This document shows positions 6,935 to 14,664 of a DNA stretch of 29,772 nt, one piece after another. The translations under genes and the position numbers were made by a program. A model generated the notes under the pieces. The model did no database searches, was not told the origin of the DNA, and saw nothing but the letters and a program-made list of their open reading frames with translations. Position 1 is the first letter of the stretch. Every line of letters begins with the position of its first letter. Location: NCBI GenBank assembly GCA_002478225.1, contig DLMV01000065.1, positions 49,652 to 79,423 on the forward strand. Direction: 5' to 3'. The stretch comes from Deltaproteobacteria bacterium UBA7527 (GTDB taxonomy: Bacteria > Desulfobacterota > Syntrophorhabdia > Syntrophorhabdales > Syntrophorhabdaceae).

Positions 6935-7746
6935 TGGTAAAAAAGGATCCTTTGGGAAGAGGACTTCAGGCGATACTCAAGGACATAGAAGAGAAAGGCA
7001 CCAGCAAATCGATCCCGGTTGACTTGATCCTGCCGAATCCAAACCAGCCACGATCTGCAATGAATGATGATACGATCGCCGATCTTGCGTCATCAATTAA
7101 GGCAAAAGGCGTTCTCCAGCCTCTTATTGTTAAGAAAAAGGACAAAAAATATCAGATAATCGCCGGGGAGAGGCGTTACCGTGCATCAGTGCTGGCAGGG
7201 CTGAAAGAGATCCCGGTAATCATACGGGATGCCGACGAACGGGAATCTCTGGAGCTTGGACTTATAGAGAACCTTCTCCGGGAGGACCTGAATCCTCTTG
7301 AGGTTGCCGCGGCGTATGAAAAGTTCGTTGAGGAATTCGATTATACACATGAGGAGATTGCGAAAAGAGTTGGCATTGACCGGAGCTCAGTTTCTAACGT
7401 CCTCCGTCTTTTAAAGCTTCCGGGGTGGATAAAGACGTTGATCCGCGAGGGAAGACTTACTCAGGGCCACGGAAGGGCGCTCGTTTCCCTGAAGAATGAG
7501 AGGGAACAGAAGCGGTTTGTGGACAAAGTTCTGAAACAGGGGGCTTCAGTTAGAGATCTCGAACGTGCCGTGAAAAAAAAAGGTTCCCACAGGGTCGCCC
7601 AATTCGCTCCCATTGAAGAAGACCTGCGAAAATCCCTGCAGACCAAGGTAAATATCACATTCCGCAAGAAGAAGGGAAAGATCATTATCGAGTTCTATTC
7701 GGAAGAAGACCTTGAAAGGATCGCAGAACTGATCACAGGGGATTGA
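6934..7746 (+). CDS. parB: Chromosome partitioning protein ParB (CTPase)
   Basis: A 270-residue ParB/Spo0J homologue. It begins with the typical KDPLGRGLQAIL leader, then IPVDLILPNPNQPR and the CTP-binding region with GERRYRA (about residues 78-84). This is followed by ENLLREDLNPLE and the helix-turn-helix that reads parS (EEIAKRVGIDRSSVSNVLRLLKLP). The C-terminal dimerisation segment is present. ParB loads at parS, slides as a clamp and stimulates ParA. It is co-transcribed with parA. Its last bases, including the stop codon, lie in a 17-bp tandem duplication (7738-7771). Confidence 0.96.
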   Translation: MVKKDPLGRGLQAILKDIEEKGTSKSIPVDLILPNPNQPRSAMNDDTIADLASSIKAKGVLQPLIVKKKDKKYQIIAGERRYRASVLAGLKEIPVIIRDADERESLELGLIENLLREDLNPLEVAAAYEKFVEEFDYTHEEIAKRVGIDRSSVSNVLRLLKLPGWIKTLIREGRLTQGHGRALVSLKNEREQKRFVDKVLKQGASVRDLERAVKKKGSHRVAQFAPIEEDLRKSLQTKVNITFRKKKGKIIIEFYSEEDLERIAELITGD

Positions 7747-7771
7747 AGGCAGCAGGGGATTGAAGGCAGCA
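7738..7771. repeat. Perfect 17-bp tandem duplication over the parB stop codon
   Basis: GGGGATTGAAGGCAGCA occurs at 7738-7754 and again, directly adjacent, at 7755-7771. The first copy contains the parB stop TGA. The duplication does not alter the protein. It is either a recent slippage event or a functional short repeat. Confidence 0.85.
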
Positions 7772-7835
7772 AATAAATAATAGTTCATAGCAAATCGTTT
7801 GTATACCGCATATCGAAATATATGATCAAATCCTA

Positions 7836-7975
7836 AGCACGAATTTCTAAATCCTAAACAAATCCGAATGTTCCAATGTGCAAATACCAAAACATGCATG
7901 ACGTTGCCTTTGTTTTGAACATTTGATATTTGGATTTCGGTATTGTTTAGGATCTGGTGCTTAGATATTCGTGCT
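7836..7975. repeat. Palindromic intergenic repeat, copy B (complete)
   Basis: This is a 140-bp imperfect palindrome. The ends AGCACGAAT (7836-7844) and ATTCGTGCT (7967-7975) are exact inverted repeats. Inside, AATCCTAAACAAATCCGAA on the left mirrors TTTCGGTATTGTTTAGGAT on the right with a few mismatches. The right half is nearly identical to 61-124, identifying a dispersed family. It fills much of the 389-bp gene-free gap between parB and the atp operon. The rest of the gap holds AT-rich sequence and a weak candidate promoter. Confidence 0.75.
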
Positions 7976-8060
7976 GGGTTTTTCTATGGGCTATGAGCCA
8001 AAGGCCGTTTTTTTGGCGGTTCCGGTAAGAAAATTATTTATTCATATGGGAATAAAAAAA

Positions 8061-8089
8061 TTGCAAATCGGATATTTTTATGATAAATA
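8061..8089 (+). promoter_or_regulatory. Candidate promoter for the atp operon
   Basis: TTGCAA (8061-8066) and TAAATA (8084-8089) have 17-base spacing, about 47 bases before the first atp start codon. The surrounding sequence is very AT-rich, so chance matches are likely. Confidence 0.3.
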
Positions 8090-8135
8090 CGTTATGCGTT
8101 ATGTGAAATAATTCCTAAACTCATAGGGACACAAT

Positions 8136-8564
8136 ATGATCGATTTTAATTATACTCTCCTGATACAGTTCTTTAATTTACTAATTTTACTCATAATTCT
8201 TAATTTTCTTCTTTTCAGGCCCGTGCTCAGGGCAATGGGAAAGAGGGAAGGGACCATCAATTCCCTCACTGATAGGATCCAAAAGGCAAAAGAAGGAACT
8301 GGCACCATTGAAAAGGAATATGAAGAGAAGTCACGGGAGAAAAAAAGGCCGATCATGGCGAACAGGGAGTCAACATTGGCTGAAGCACATACAGCATCCA
8401 TGCATATCATAGAGAAGGCGAGAGCAGAACTGTCCGGTGAGCTTGAGCGGGTGAAGAGCGAGATCGAGGGTGAGAGCAAGAAGGTCTTTGATTCACTCAA
8501 GACGGATGTGGAGAGACTCTCAAAAGAGGTTGCGCAAAAGATACTGCAAAGGAGCCTCTCATGA
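8136..8564 (+). CDS. atpF': F0F1 ATP synthase subunit b' (first b-type subunit)
   Basis: A 142-residue b-type stator subunit. One hydrophobic N-terminal helix (about residues 7-27, FFNLLILLIILNFLLFRPV) anchors it. The rest is a charged, heptad-like helix that would form the peripheral stalk. It is shorter than the next gene product, as expected for the b' copy of organisms with a b/b' heterodimer. Translation of the next gene overlaps by four bases (ATGA). A weak GGGA precedes the ATG. Its place as the first gene, with no a or c subunit genes before it, marks a split ATP synthase locus. Confidence 0.86.
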   Translation: MIDFNYTLLIQFFNLLILLIILNFLLFRPVLRAMGKREGTINSLTDRIQKAKEGTGTIEKEYEEKSREKKRPIMANRESTLAEAHTASMHIIEKARAELSGELERVKSEIEGESKKVFDSLKTDVERLSKEVAQKILQRSLS

Positions 8565-9055
8565 CACAAGGCGGAGAGTCATTATTAGACTGGGTATTTA
8601 AGTTTGTGAATTTTGCGGTGCTCGTCGGCATCCTCATAAAATTTGCAGGAAAGCCGCTGAAAGATTATCTGCGGAACCGTCACGATACGATCAAGGCAAA
8701 GATTGACGAAGCGAACAAGACAGTGCAGGAAGCAGAAGCGCTTAAAGCGCAATATGAAAGGAAGCTGTCGCAGCTTGACGAAGAGGTGGAGGCATTCAAG
8801 AAGGCTGTCATTGAGGAGGCCGAGAAGGAGAAACAGAAGATCATGAACGAGGCGAACGAGTTTGCCTCCAGGATCAGGGAGCAGGCAAGGATAGCCTATG
8901 AGCAGGAGCTAAAAGACGCAATGAGCGCGATAAAGGAAGAGATCGCCCGGCTTACCATGGAGCGGGCGGAAAAGCTTATTGCGGAAAGGCTGACAAAGTC
9001 AGATCACAACAGAATGGTCGGTGATTTTATTGAAAAATTAAGGAGCTTGAATTGA
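8561..9055 (+). CDS. atpF: F0F1 ATP synthase subunit b
   Basis: A 164-residue stator subunit b. A short N-terminal segment precedes the membrane helix (about residues 10-27, WVFKFVNFAVLVGILIKF), then GKPLKDYLRNRHDTIKAKIDEA and a long, highly charged coiled coil to the C terminus. With b' it holds the F1 head against the rotor through the delta subunit. The ATG overlaps the b' stop, and the delta gene starts inside its own last codons, so b', b and delta are translationally coupled. Confidence 0.93.
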   Translation: MTQGGESLLDWVFKFVNFAVLVGILIKFAGKPLKDYLRNRHDTIKAKIDEANKTVQEAEALKAQYERKLSQLDEEVEAFKKAVIEEAEKEKQKIMNEANEFASRIREQARIAYEQELKDAMSAIKEEIARLTMERAEKLIAERLTKSDHNRMVGDFIEKLRSLN

Positions 9056-9594
9056 TAAGCCGGTCGATTGCAAAACGATACGCAAAAGGCTTATTTACGG
9101 TGGGCGAAAGAGACGGGAAGTATAGGAGCTACCTTGAGGAGCTTGAAAGCATCCTGGGTGTCTTTGACAGGGAACAGCGTTTAAAGAAGGCGCTCGTGCT
9201 TCCTCTTCTTGAGGTGCAGAAACGGAAAGAGCTCCTCAGTGACGTCATGAGGTCCTTCGGTGCTTCACCTACCGTATCCAGCCTTTTTAATGTGCTTGTT
9301 GAGAATAACCGGATGGGCTATCTGCCGATCATCAGGGATGTTTATCAGGAGCTTGTGGATGACAAAGAGGGCAGGGTAAGGGGTACCCTCTGGACAGCAT
9401 ATCCCATCGATGAGACCTCCAGGAAACGAATTGCCGAGGTTTTGAAAGATAAATTCAACAAAGAGGTTGTCCTTGAAACAGTGGAGGACAAAAACCTTAT
9501 TGGCGGGATAAAGGTAGTTATAAAAGGGACCGTCATTGATGGCAGCGTTAAGAAGCAAATCGAGACTTTAAAGGAAAATATATTGAAGGAGTAA
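9052..9594 (+). CDS. atpH: F0F1 ATP synthase subunit delta
   Basis: A 180-residue delta (OSCP) subunit linking the top of F1 to the b/b' stalk. The N-terminal helical domain starts ISRSIAKRYAKGLF, and the characteristic C-terminal region LIGGIKVVIKGTVIDGSVKKQIETLK is complete. Translation begins at TTG (9052), overlapping the atpF stop codon. AGGAG at 9041-9045 supports this start. It ends one base into the alpha subunit start codon. Confidence 0.93.
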   Translation: MISRSIAKRYAKGLFTVGERDGKYRSYLEELESILGVFDREQRLKKALVLPLLEVQKRKELLSDVMRSFGASPTVSSLFNVLVENNRMGYLPIIRDVYQELVDDKEGRVRGTLWTAYPIDETSRKRIAEVLKDKFNKEVVLETVEDKNLIGGIKVVIKGTVIDGSVKKQIETLKENILKE

Positions 9595-11108
9595 TGTCTA
9601 TGGAGATCAAGGCCGATGAAATAAGCAGGATCATAGAGCAGAAGATAGCCGGTTTTGAAAGAGAGGTCAACCTAAAAGAAACGGGGATCATCATATCTAT
9701 CGGCGACGGTATTGCAAGGATATACGGGCTGGAGAACTCAATGTCAGGCGAGCTGCTCGAGTTCCCGCAGGGGATCATCGGTATGGTCCTGAACCTCGAA
9801 GAGGACAACATCGGTGCTGTTGTTTTCGGAGAAGACTACAAGATCAAGGAAGGGGATCTCGTAAAGCGGACCGGAAGGATCGCTCAGGTTCCGGTAGGCG
9901 AGGCCCTTATCGGAAGGGTCGTCGACGCCCTTGGAAATCCTATTGACGGAAAAGGTCCCATAGAAGCCAAGGAGTTCCGCAACGTGGAACAGATGGCGCC
10001 GGGCGTTGTCGTGAGGCAGCCCGTGAAGGAGCCTATCCAGACGGGGATAAAGGCGATCGACTCCATGATACCTATCGGAAAAGGGCAGAGAGAGCTTATC
10101 ATCGGCGACAGGGGTACGGGCAAGACGGTAATTGCCCTTGACACGATCATAAATCAGAAAGGGAACGACGTATTCTGCATATATGTGGCTATCGGGCAGA
10201 AGAGATCATCTGTTGCAAGGACGGTCGACCTGCTCTCCCAGTACGGCGCCATGGAATATACGACCGTTGTGGCGGCCACGGCAAGCGACGCGGCGCCGCT
10301 GCAGTACCTCGCGCCATTTTCCGGCTGCGCCATGGGCGAATATTTCAGGGACAACAGCAGACACTCGCTGATCATATACGATGACCTTTCCAAGCATGCC
10401 GTTGCATACAGACAGCTATCGCTCCTTTTGCGGCGTCCACCGGCGAGAGAGGCCTTTCCGGGCGACATATTCTACCTTCATTCAAGGCTCCTTGAGCGTG
10501 CCTCGAAGTGGGATGACGCACACGGCGGCGGATCCCTGACAGCCCTGCCTATCATTGAGACGCAGGCAGGCGACGTATCCGCATATATTCCCACGAACGT
10601 TATCTCCATTACCGATGGGCAGATATATCTTGAACCCGAGCTCTTCTACGCAGGCGTAAGGCCGGCGATCAACGTAGGCCTCTCTGTTTCAAGGGTCGGC
10701 GGCAATGCCCAGATAAAGGCCATGAAGCAGGTCGCAGGTAGGCTGAGACTGGAGCTGGCACAGTACAGGGAAATGGCTGCGTTTGCTAAATTCGGCAGCG
10801 ACCTCGATAAGGCAACGCAGGCGCTTATCGCGAGAGGCTCACGCCTCACCGAATTGTTGAAACAGGGGCAGTATGTCCCGATCCCCGTCGAAAAAGAGGT
10901 TGTGCTCCTCTATGCAGGGGCGAACGGATATATCGATACCTACCCTGAAAGTGCTTTGAAAAAATACGAACAGGAGCTGTTCAAATTTATGGATGAAAAA
11001 TATCCTGATGCGCTTGCCGATATCAAGGCAAAAAGAGAGATCGACTCATCCATTGAAGAGAAGCTTTACAAAGCGCTCAATGAGTTCAAGGCAATCTTTA
11101 CATATTAG
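9594..11108 (+). CDS. atpA: F0F1 ATP synthase subunit alpha
   Basis: A 504-residue, full-length alpha subunit. It has the N-terminal beta-barrel, the nucleotide-binding domain with Walker A GDRGTGKT (residues about 169-176), the DDLSKHAVAYRQ segment, and the arginine finger in VGLSVSRVGG. It carries non-catalytic nucleotide sites and supplies the arginine finger to the beta catalytic site. The ATG overlaps the atpH stop by one base. The catalytic features are all intact, so the complex looks functional. Confidence 0.98.
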   Translation: MSMEIKADEISRIIEQKIAGFEREVNLKETGIIISIGDGIARIYGLENSMSGELLEFPQGIIGMVLNLEEDNIGAVVFGEDYKIKEGDLVKRTGRIAQVPVGEALIGRVVDALGNPIDGKGPIEAKEFRNVEQMAPGVVVRQPVKEPIQTGIKAIDSMIPIGKGQRELIIGDRGTGKTVIALDTIINQKGNDVFCIYVAIGQKRSSVARTVDLLSQYGAMEYTTVVAATASDAAPLQYLAPFSGCAMGEYFRDNSRHSLIIYDDLSKHAVAYRQLSLLLRRPPAREAFPGDIFYLHSRLLERASKWDDAHGGGSLTALPIIETQAGDVSAYIPTNVISITDGQIYLEPELFYAGVRPAINVGLSVSRVGGNAQIKAMKQVAGRLRLELAQYREMAAFAKFGSDLDKATQALIARGSRLTELLKQGQYVPIPVEKEVVLLYAGANGYIDTYPESALKKYEQELFKFMDEKYPDALADIKAKREIDSSIEEKLYKALNEFKAIFTY

Positions 11109-11117
11109 GATCGTGCA

Positions 11118-11984
11118 ATGGCAACGCTGAGGGACATAAAGCGAAAGATAGGCAGCATAAACAGCACCCAGACGATAACGAGAACGATGAAGATGGTCTC
11201 TGCCTCGAAGCTGCGGAGGGCGCAGGAGGATCTCGAAAAGGTTAAGGATTATGCGCTGAAAATAGAGGAACTCACCGGGCGGGTCATTCAGAACATGCCC
11301 GATGACACACACCCGCTTCTTGCTGCAAGGGAAGAGATAAAGAAAGTGCTTGTCGTCGCAATCGCATCCGACAGAGGTCTCTGCGGCGCCTTCAATCTCA
11401 ACATCGGCCTTCACACAGAGAATTTTATCAGAGAGAACAAGGCGCTCTATGAAAGGATCGGGATCTACACCTTCGGGAGAAAGGTGAACGACTATCTCCA
11501 GAGAAGGAAATATGATGTCGTGAAGAGCTTTGTCGATGTGAAAAAGGTCGACAAGGAGATCGTTGACATCATTGCCGGACACATTATCCAGTTCTATACA
11601 TCGGGCGAATTTGACAAGATCTATCTCGTATATACCTGTTTTCGTTCCCCCATTAAACAGGAGATCGTTTTCGAGGAGTTTATCCCTATCAGGAGGACCG
11701 AGGAGAGCGAAGAGGACTATATAGACTATATCTGCGAACCGGAAAGATCCAAGATAGTAGAAAGCCTTATCCCCAAGTATGTGAGCACGAAGATATATTA
11801 TGCCCTTGTAGAATCACAGACATGTGAGCATGCGGCCCGTATGAGCGCCATGGAAAACGCAACCAGCAACTGCGGAGAGATGGTGAGATTCCTGACGCTT
11901 GTATATAATAAGAGAAGACAGGAAGGCATAACCAATGAGATGATGGACATCGTTGGCGGTGCCGAAGCCTTGAGAGGAACATAA
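11118..11984 (+). CDS. atpG: F0F1 ATP synthase subunit gamma
   Basis: A 288-residue gamma subunit, the central rotor shaft. The N-terminal helix carries the signature IKRKIGSINSTQTITRTMKMVSASK. The middle has the SDRGLCGAFN fold signature. The C-terminal helix contains ARMSAMENATSNCGEM and ends RRQEGITNEMMDIVGGAEAL. It sits nine bases after atpA, and AAAGGAGG for atpD follows its stop. Confidence 0.97.
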   Translation: MATLRDIKRKIGSINSTQTITRTMKMVSASKLRRAQEDLEKVKDYALKIEELTGRVIQNMPDDTHPLLAAREEIKKVLVVAIASDRGLCGAFNLNIGLHTENFIRENKALYERIGIYTFGRKVNDYLQRRKYDVVKSFVDVKKVDKEIVDIIAGHIIQFYTSGEFDKIYLVYTCFRSPIKQEIVFEEFIPIRRTEESEEDYIDYICEPERSKIVESLIPKYVSTKIYYALVESQTCEHAARMSAMENATSNCGEMVRFLTLVYNKRRQEGITNEMMDIVGGAEALRGT

Positions 11985-11997
11985 AGGAGGAAGATCA

Positions 11998-13416
11998 ATG
12001 AGCGTGGAAGTCAAGGGAAAGATTGTGCAGGTCATCGGGACGGTTGTAGATTTCCGGTTTCCGTCCGATAACCTTCCACCAATATACGGAGCAATATTTG
12101 TGACGAATCCCACCATCAGCGATAAGCCCGAGAACCTTGTCCTTGAAGTGGCCCAGCATATCGGCGACAGCGCTGTTCGTTGTATTGCGATGAACACTAC
12201 CGATGGGTTGAAGAGAGGCCAGGACGCGGTGTATAAAGGCTCCCAGATCACCATCCCCGTAGGAAACGAGATTCTTGGCAGGGTTCTCAACGTCATCGGG
12301 GAACCGGTTGATAACGGCCCTGAGGTCAAAACAAAGATGACCTACCCGATACACAGACCTGCGCCTTTGTTAACGATGCAGAACACGAAGATCGAGCTCC
12401 TCGAAACAGGCGTCAAGGTCATCGACCTTCTTGAGCCATACTCAAAAGGCGGAAAGGTCGGCCTCTTTGGCGGCGCCGGTGTCGGCAAGACCGTTGTCAT
12501 TATGGAGATGATCCATAATATCGCAATGCACCATGGAGGCATATCGGTCTTCGGGGGTGTCGGCGAGAGGACAAGGGAAGGGAACGACCTCTGGCTCGAG
12601 ATGAAAGGCTCCGGAGTCCTTGACAAGTGCGCCCTTATATACGGCCAGATGACGGAAGTGCCCGGCGCCCGCGCAAGGATAGGATTAACGGCATTGACAG
12701 CGGCAGAATATTTCAGGGACGAGGAAGGACAGGACGTTCTTCTCTTTATCGACAACATATTCAGGTTTACCCAGGCGAACTCGGAGGTTTCGGCATTGCT
12801 CGGAAGAATGCCGTCAGCTGTCGGTTACCAGCCGACCCTTGCGACAGACCTCGGTGAGCTGGAAGAAAGGATCACCTCCACACTGAAAGGCTCCATTACA
12901 TCGGTGCAGGCCATCTACGTGCCCGCCGATGACCTTACAGACCCGGCCCCTGCAACAACGTTCGCCCACCTCGATGCGACGACAGTTCTCTCGAGGCAGA
13001 TAGCAGAGCTTGGCATCTATCCGGCCGTTGACCCCCTCGATTCTACAAGCCGGATCCTTGACCCCAAAGTGGTAGGCGAAGAGCACTACCAGACAGCCCG
13101 GGAAGTGCAAAGGATCCTGCAGAAGTACAAAGAATTGCAGGACATCATCGCGATCCTCGGCATGGACGAGCTTTCAGAAGAGGACAAGCTTGTTGTGGCA
13201 AGGGCAAGGAAGATACAGAGATTCCTCTCGCAGCCGTTCTTCGTCGCCGAGGCCTTTACCGGCCAGCAGGGAAGATACGTGGCGCTGAAAGACACCATAA
13301 GAGGCTTCAAGGAGATCGTTGAAGGAAAGCATGACGACCTTCCTGAACAGGCATTCTATATGGTCGGGACCATCGAAGAGGCAGTAGAGAAAGCAAAAAA
13401 ACTTATTGGAGATTGA
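11998..13416 (+). CDS. atpD: F0F1 ATP synthase subunit beta
   Basis: A 472-residue catalytic beta subunit. Visible elements are Walker A GGAGVGKT, the catalytic glutamate in GVGERTREGND, Walker B VLLFIDNIFRF, and a DELSEED loop, seen as GMDELSEEDK, that contacts the rotor. This is the site of ATP synthesis or hydrolysis. A strong AAAGGAGG precedes the ATG. The 3' end approaches the epsilon start closely, and the epsilon ribosome binding site lies inside the atpD coding region. Confidence 0.98.
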   Translation: MSVEVKGKIVQVIGTVVDFRFPSDNLPPIYGAIFVTNPTISDKPENLVLEVAQHIGDSAVRCIAMNTTDGLKRGQDAVYKGSQITIPVGNEILGRVLNVIGEPVDNGPEVKTKMTYPIHRPAPLLTMQNTKIELLETGVKVIDLLEPYSKGGKVGLFGGAGVGKTVVIMEMIHNIAMHHGGISVFGGVGERTREGNDLWLEMKGSGVLDKCALIYGQMTEVPGARARIGLTALTAAEYFRDEEGQDVLLFIDNIFRFTQANSEVSALLGRMPSAVGYQPTLATDLGELEERITSTLKGSITSVQAIYVPADDLTDPAPATTFAHLDATTVLSRQIAELGIYPAVDPLDSTSRILDPKVVGEEHYQTAREVQRILQKYKELQDIIAILGMDELSEEDKLVVARARKIQRFLSQPFFVAEAFTGQQGRYVALKDTIRGFKEIVEGKHDDLPEQAFYMVGTIEEAVEKAKKLIGD

Positions 13417-13423
13417 TCGCGAC

Positions 13424-13828
13424 ATGCTTGATCTTGAGATCATTACACCTGAAAAGGTCCTTGTTAAAGAGCAGGTAGATATAGTAGAGGCCAAGGGGGC
13501 CTACGGCGAGTTTGGCATACTTCCCGGCCATACTCAATTTCTGACCACCGTTGAGGTTGGCGAGATCAGATACATGAAAGACGGGGCAACAAACTACATT
13601 GCAACGAGCGGCGGGTATGCGGAGGTCGTAGACGACAAGGTAACGATCCTCCTTGACGAAGCGGAGCTTGCCGAGGAGATCGATGTGGAAAAGGCAAAGC
13701 GTGAGATGGAGGAGGCTGAAAAGGCCCTCAAGGCGCTCGCATTTGATGAAATACAATATAAACTCATGGAGATGGCCTTATTCAAGGCGATCATGAAGAT
13801 AGAGGTTGCATCCAAAAGACACCTCTGA
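13424..13828 (+). CDS. atpC: F0F1 ATP synthase subunit epsilon
   Basis: A 134-residue epsilon subunit starting MLDLEIITPEK. The N-terminal beta-sandwich includes GAYGEFGILPGHTQFLT and GGYAEVVDDKVTIL, followed by the C-terminal helical pair that can inhibit ATP hydrolysis. I prefer the ATG at 13424 over an in-frame TTG at 13406, because family members begin with this segment and GGAG at 13408-13411 can serve it. It is the last gene of the operon. No clear GC-rich terminator follows, only AT-rich sequence before the nitroreductase. Confidence 0.93.
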   Translation: MLDLEIITPEKVLVKEQVDIVEAKGAYGEFGILPGHTQFLTTVEVGEIRYMKDGATNYIATSGGYAEVVDDKVTILLDEAELAEEIDVEKAKREMEEAEKALKALAFDEIQYKLMEMALFKAIMKIEVASKRHL

Positions 13829-13960
13829 GCAGATATAGCAGTCTTCGTTGATAAAATATTTTTTGTCTTTTTCCTTCTGAAGATTTTTCTTTTCGTGGCT
13901 TATAATAACACTATATCATAATAATGTAATGTATACGGCATCAAGTAAGGGAGGTATGCT

Positions 13961-14614
13961 GTGGATCTATTCAATGCGATCAAGGAAAGGAAAAGCATAA
14001 GGGCGTTCAAGCCCGACCCTGTACCAAAAGAGAAGGTGGAGGAGATCCTCCGGTGGGTTACCAATGCGCCCTCAGCGATCAACCTGCAGCCCTGGGAATT
14101 TTTCGTGGTCATGGGCGAGGAAAAGGAACGGTTGAGCAGGAGGCTCATAAGGTCATACAGAGAAAAACAGATATCCTGCAGCCCGGGAAATGTGAAGCCT
14201 CTGGCTGATGCGTTTACTAAGAGAGGCGTTCAGTCATTTGAACTGATGAACCCATACCTCGAAGAGATGGGGACAGAGTTCAACAGATTCATTAACGAGG
14301 GAAGCTGTAATTTCTACGGAGCTCCCGTGGCAGTGATCCTCTGCCTCGATAACGCCTTCTCCAAGGCCCGCCTCGTGGATATCGGAATAGCCCTGGGTTA
14401 TCTGGTCCTTGTTGCGCAGGCCCTGGGTCTCGCCACATGCCCCGTGGGTCTCATCAACGCCTACGAGGATGATATAAAGGAGGTCCTCAGCATCCCCGAC
14501 AACAAAGAGGTTGTCATCGGAGTAGCCCTTGGTCATCCTGACTGGGAAAGCCCTGTCAACCGATTTAAATCACCGAGGGAAGGCCTCGACAGCTTCGTGA
14601 AGTGGATAGACTGA
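13961..14614 (+). CDS. Nitroreductase family FMN protein
   Basis: A 217-residue nitroreductase. The N-terminal IKERKSIRAFKPDPVPKE supplies the phosphate-binding RxSxR-type motif of FMN. It is followed by TNAPSAINLQPWEFFVV and the C-terminal ALGLATCPVGLI and VVIGVALGHPDW segments. Such enzymes are homodimeric NAD(P)H oxidoreductases acting on nitro compounds, quinones or other electron acceptors; the physiological substrate cannot be read from sequence. The GTG start is backed by GGGAGG at 13949-13954. It is followed convergently by the sigma-54 activator gene. Confidence 0.9.
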   Translation: MDLFNAIKERKSIRAFKPDPVPKEKVEEILRWVTNAPSAINLQPWEFFVVMGEEKERLSRRLIRSYREKQISCSPGNVKPLADAFTKRGVQSFELMNPYLEEMGTEFNRFINEGSCNFYGAPVAVILCLDNAFSKARLVDIGIALGYLVLVAQALGLATCPVGLINAYEDDIKEVLSIPDNKEVVIGVALGHPDWESPVNRFKSPREGLDSFVKWID

Positions 14615-14664
14615 TACCCTAAGATTCTCCACGTAGTCTGTAGCAATTTAGATACACTGTGTTG

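Noticed and set aside
9981..9994. ACGTGGAACA half of a parS-like sequence in atpA
   Set aside because: Only one half-site matches; the other half is unrelated and the sequence encodes conserved atpA residues.
13829..13960. Rho-independent terminator after atpC
   Set aside because: The region is AT-rich with T-runs but has no GC-rich stem, so no terminator was called.
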